From NCBI RefSeq assembly GCF_008830365.1, contig NZ_WBKI01000004.1, forward strand, positions 293,237 to 357,236: a stretch of DNA of 64,000 nucleotides. The letters are read 5' to 3'. A model generated the notes under the pieces. The model was given only the letters and a program-made list of their open reading frames with translations, searched no databases and was not told the DNA's origin. Below are positions 63,672-64,000 of the stretch, piece by piece; positions within the stretch are counted from its first letter, which is position 1, and each line of letters begins with the position of its first letter. The DNA comes from Serratia proteamaculans. Its GTDB lineage: Bacteria; Pseudomonadota; Gammaproteobacteria; Enterobacterales; Enterobacteriaceae. The position numbers and the translations under genes were made by a program.

Positions 63672-64000
63672 TCGAACCTGTTCGATGCAGAGTCCGTATT
63701 TCAGAAAGCAAAAAACCGCCATAGGCGGGTTCTTCTAAATAGGGTGCCGGACTCGGACAACCGGCGTTTACGCCGTGTTGAACAACGCTTTAGCGTTGGC
63801 CCGCAGGGTGAGGCCTTTGGCCGAATAATCGAACCTGTTCGATGCAGAGTTCGTATCTCAGAAAGCAAAAAACCCGCCATAGGCGGGTTCTTCTAAATAG
63901 GGTGCCGGACTCGGACAACCGGCGTTTACGCCGTGTTGAACAACGCTTTAGCGTTGGCCCGCAGGGTGAGGCCTTTGGCCGAATAATCGAACCTGTTCGA
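63662..64000. repeat. Tandem 157/158-base repeats with tRNA-3'-like segments
   Basis: Two full units (63662-63818 and 63819-63976) and the start of a third (63977 to the edge) are nearly identical; the one-base length difference lies in the hairpin. On the minus strand each unit reads GCCGGTTGTCCGAGTCCGGC followed by ACC, like a tRNA T-arm and 3' end (63743-63765 and 63901-63923), then a terminator hairpin. This resembles the E. coli tyrT (rtT) trailer repeats. A tRNA gene on the minus strand just beyond the right edge is predicted. Confidence 0.7.
63867..63890 (-). terminator. Terminator hairpin inside the repeat unit
   Basis: On the minus strand AACCCGCC and GGCGGGTT form a stem around TAT, followed by TTTTGC. 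The first unit has the same element at 63710-63735 with one stem base lost. These should end a minus-strand transcript entering from the right and may also stop the fimbrial operon. Confidence 0.75.

Overview
The window comes from an enteric gammaproteobacterium, most likely a Serratia of the liquefaciens/proteamaculans/plymuthica kind. This rests on protein resemblance only: exbBD, an abgRABT cluster, a scr sucrose regulon, a two-partner-secretion (TPS) CdiB/CdiA pair with a HlyC-like acyltransferase, a type VI secretion (T6SS) VgrG island and a chaperone-usher fimbrial cluster. No rRNA, no complete tRNA, no CRISPR array and no insertion sequence were seen.

Layout. 1-650: the end of exbB and all of exbD. 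736-1288: a ParD-like antitoxin with a frameshifted ParE toxin. 1337-2155: a shikimate-dehydrogenase-like gene. 2187-8712: sucrose regulon scrY-scrA-scrB-scrR plus separate scrK, with palindromic operators before scrY and scrK; scrR and scrY each carry an apparent one-base deletion. 9228-23343: a contact-dependent inhibition (CDI) locus in the order cdiB, hlyC-like, cdiA (3270 residues), cdiI, followed by a displaced second toxin/immunity cassette carrying about 400 bases of nearly identical recombination homology. 23445-24777: a lipoprotein and an Ail/OmpX protein. 24824-30386: p-aminobenzoyl-glutamate uptake and cleavage (abgT, abgB, abgA, divergent abgR). 30416-33843: TonB-dependent receptor and periplasmic iron-chelate binding protein with Fur-like boxes. 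33930-36077: Tat-exported phospholipase C. 36202-38539: tightly coupled operon of an XRE regulator, a YhhQ-type queuosine-precursor transporter and QueF. 39085-41522: GNAT, LuxR-type regulator and NCS1 permease. 41523-42490: no convincing gene, with a possible Hcp remnant. 42491-49801: VgrG island with two pentapeptide-repeat proteins, DUF3540, a PAAR-like protein, VgrG and a small membrane protein. 49865-50761: IroE-like esterase. 50898-63671: fimbrial locus. 63662-64000: tandem 157/158-base repeats resembling tRNA trailer repeats.

How the genes work together. The CDI locus would build a surface-exposed toxin-delivery filament; both toxin tails are glycine-rich and hydrophobic, and each is paired with a small membrane immunity protein. 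The fimbrial locus looks Pap-like in control: a PapI/FaeA-type regulator is divergent from the major pilin, and the region between holds two GATC sites 60 bases apart, one in the context ACGATC. Unusually, the tip adhesin and a minor pilin lie behind the PapI-like gene rather than in the main operon. The main operon may continue into a PglL/WaaL-type O-oligosaccharide ligase, a lipoprotein, a coiled-coil FKBP isomerase and a LuxR-type regulator, which suggests surface glycosylation or extra folding assistance. The XRE-YhhQ-QueF operon looks like a regulated unit for salvage and reduction of 7-deazaguanine precursors.
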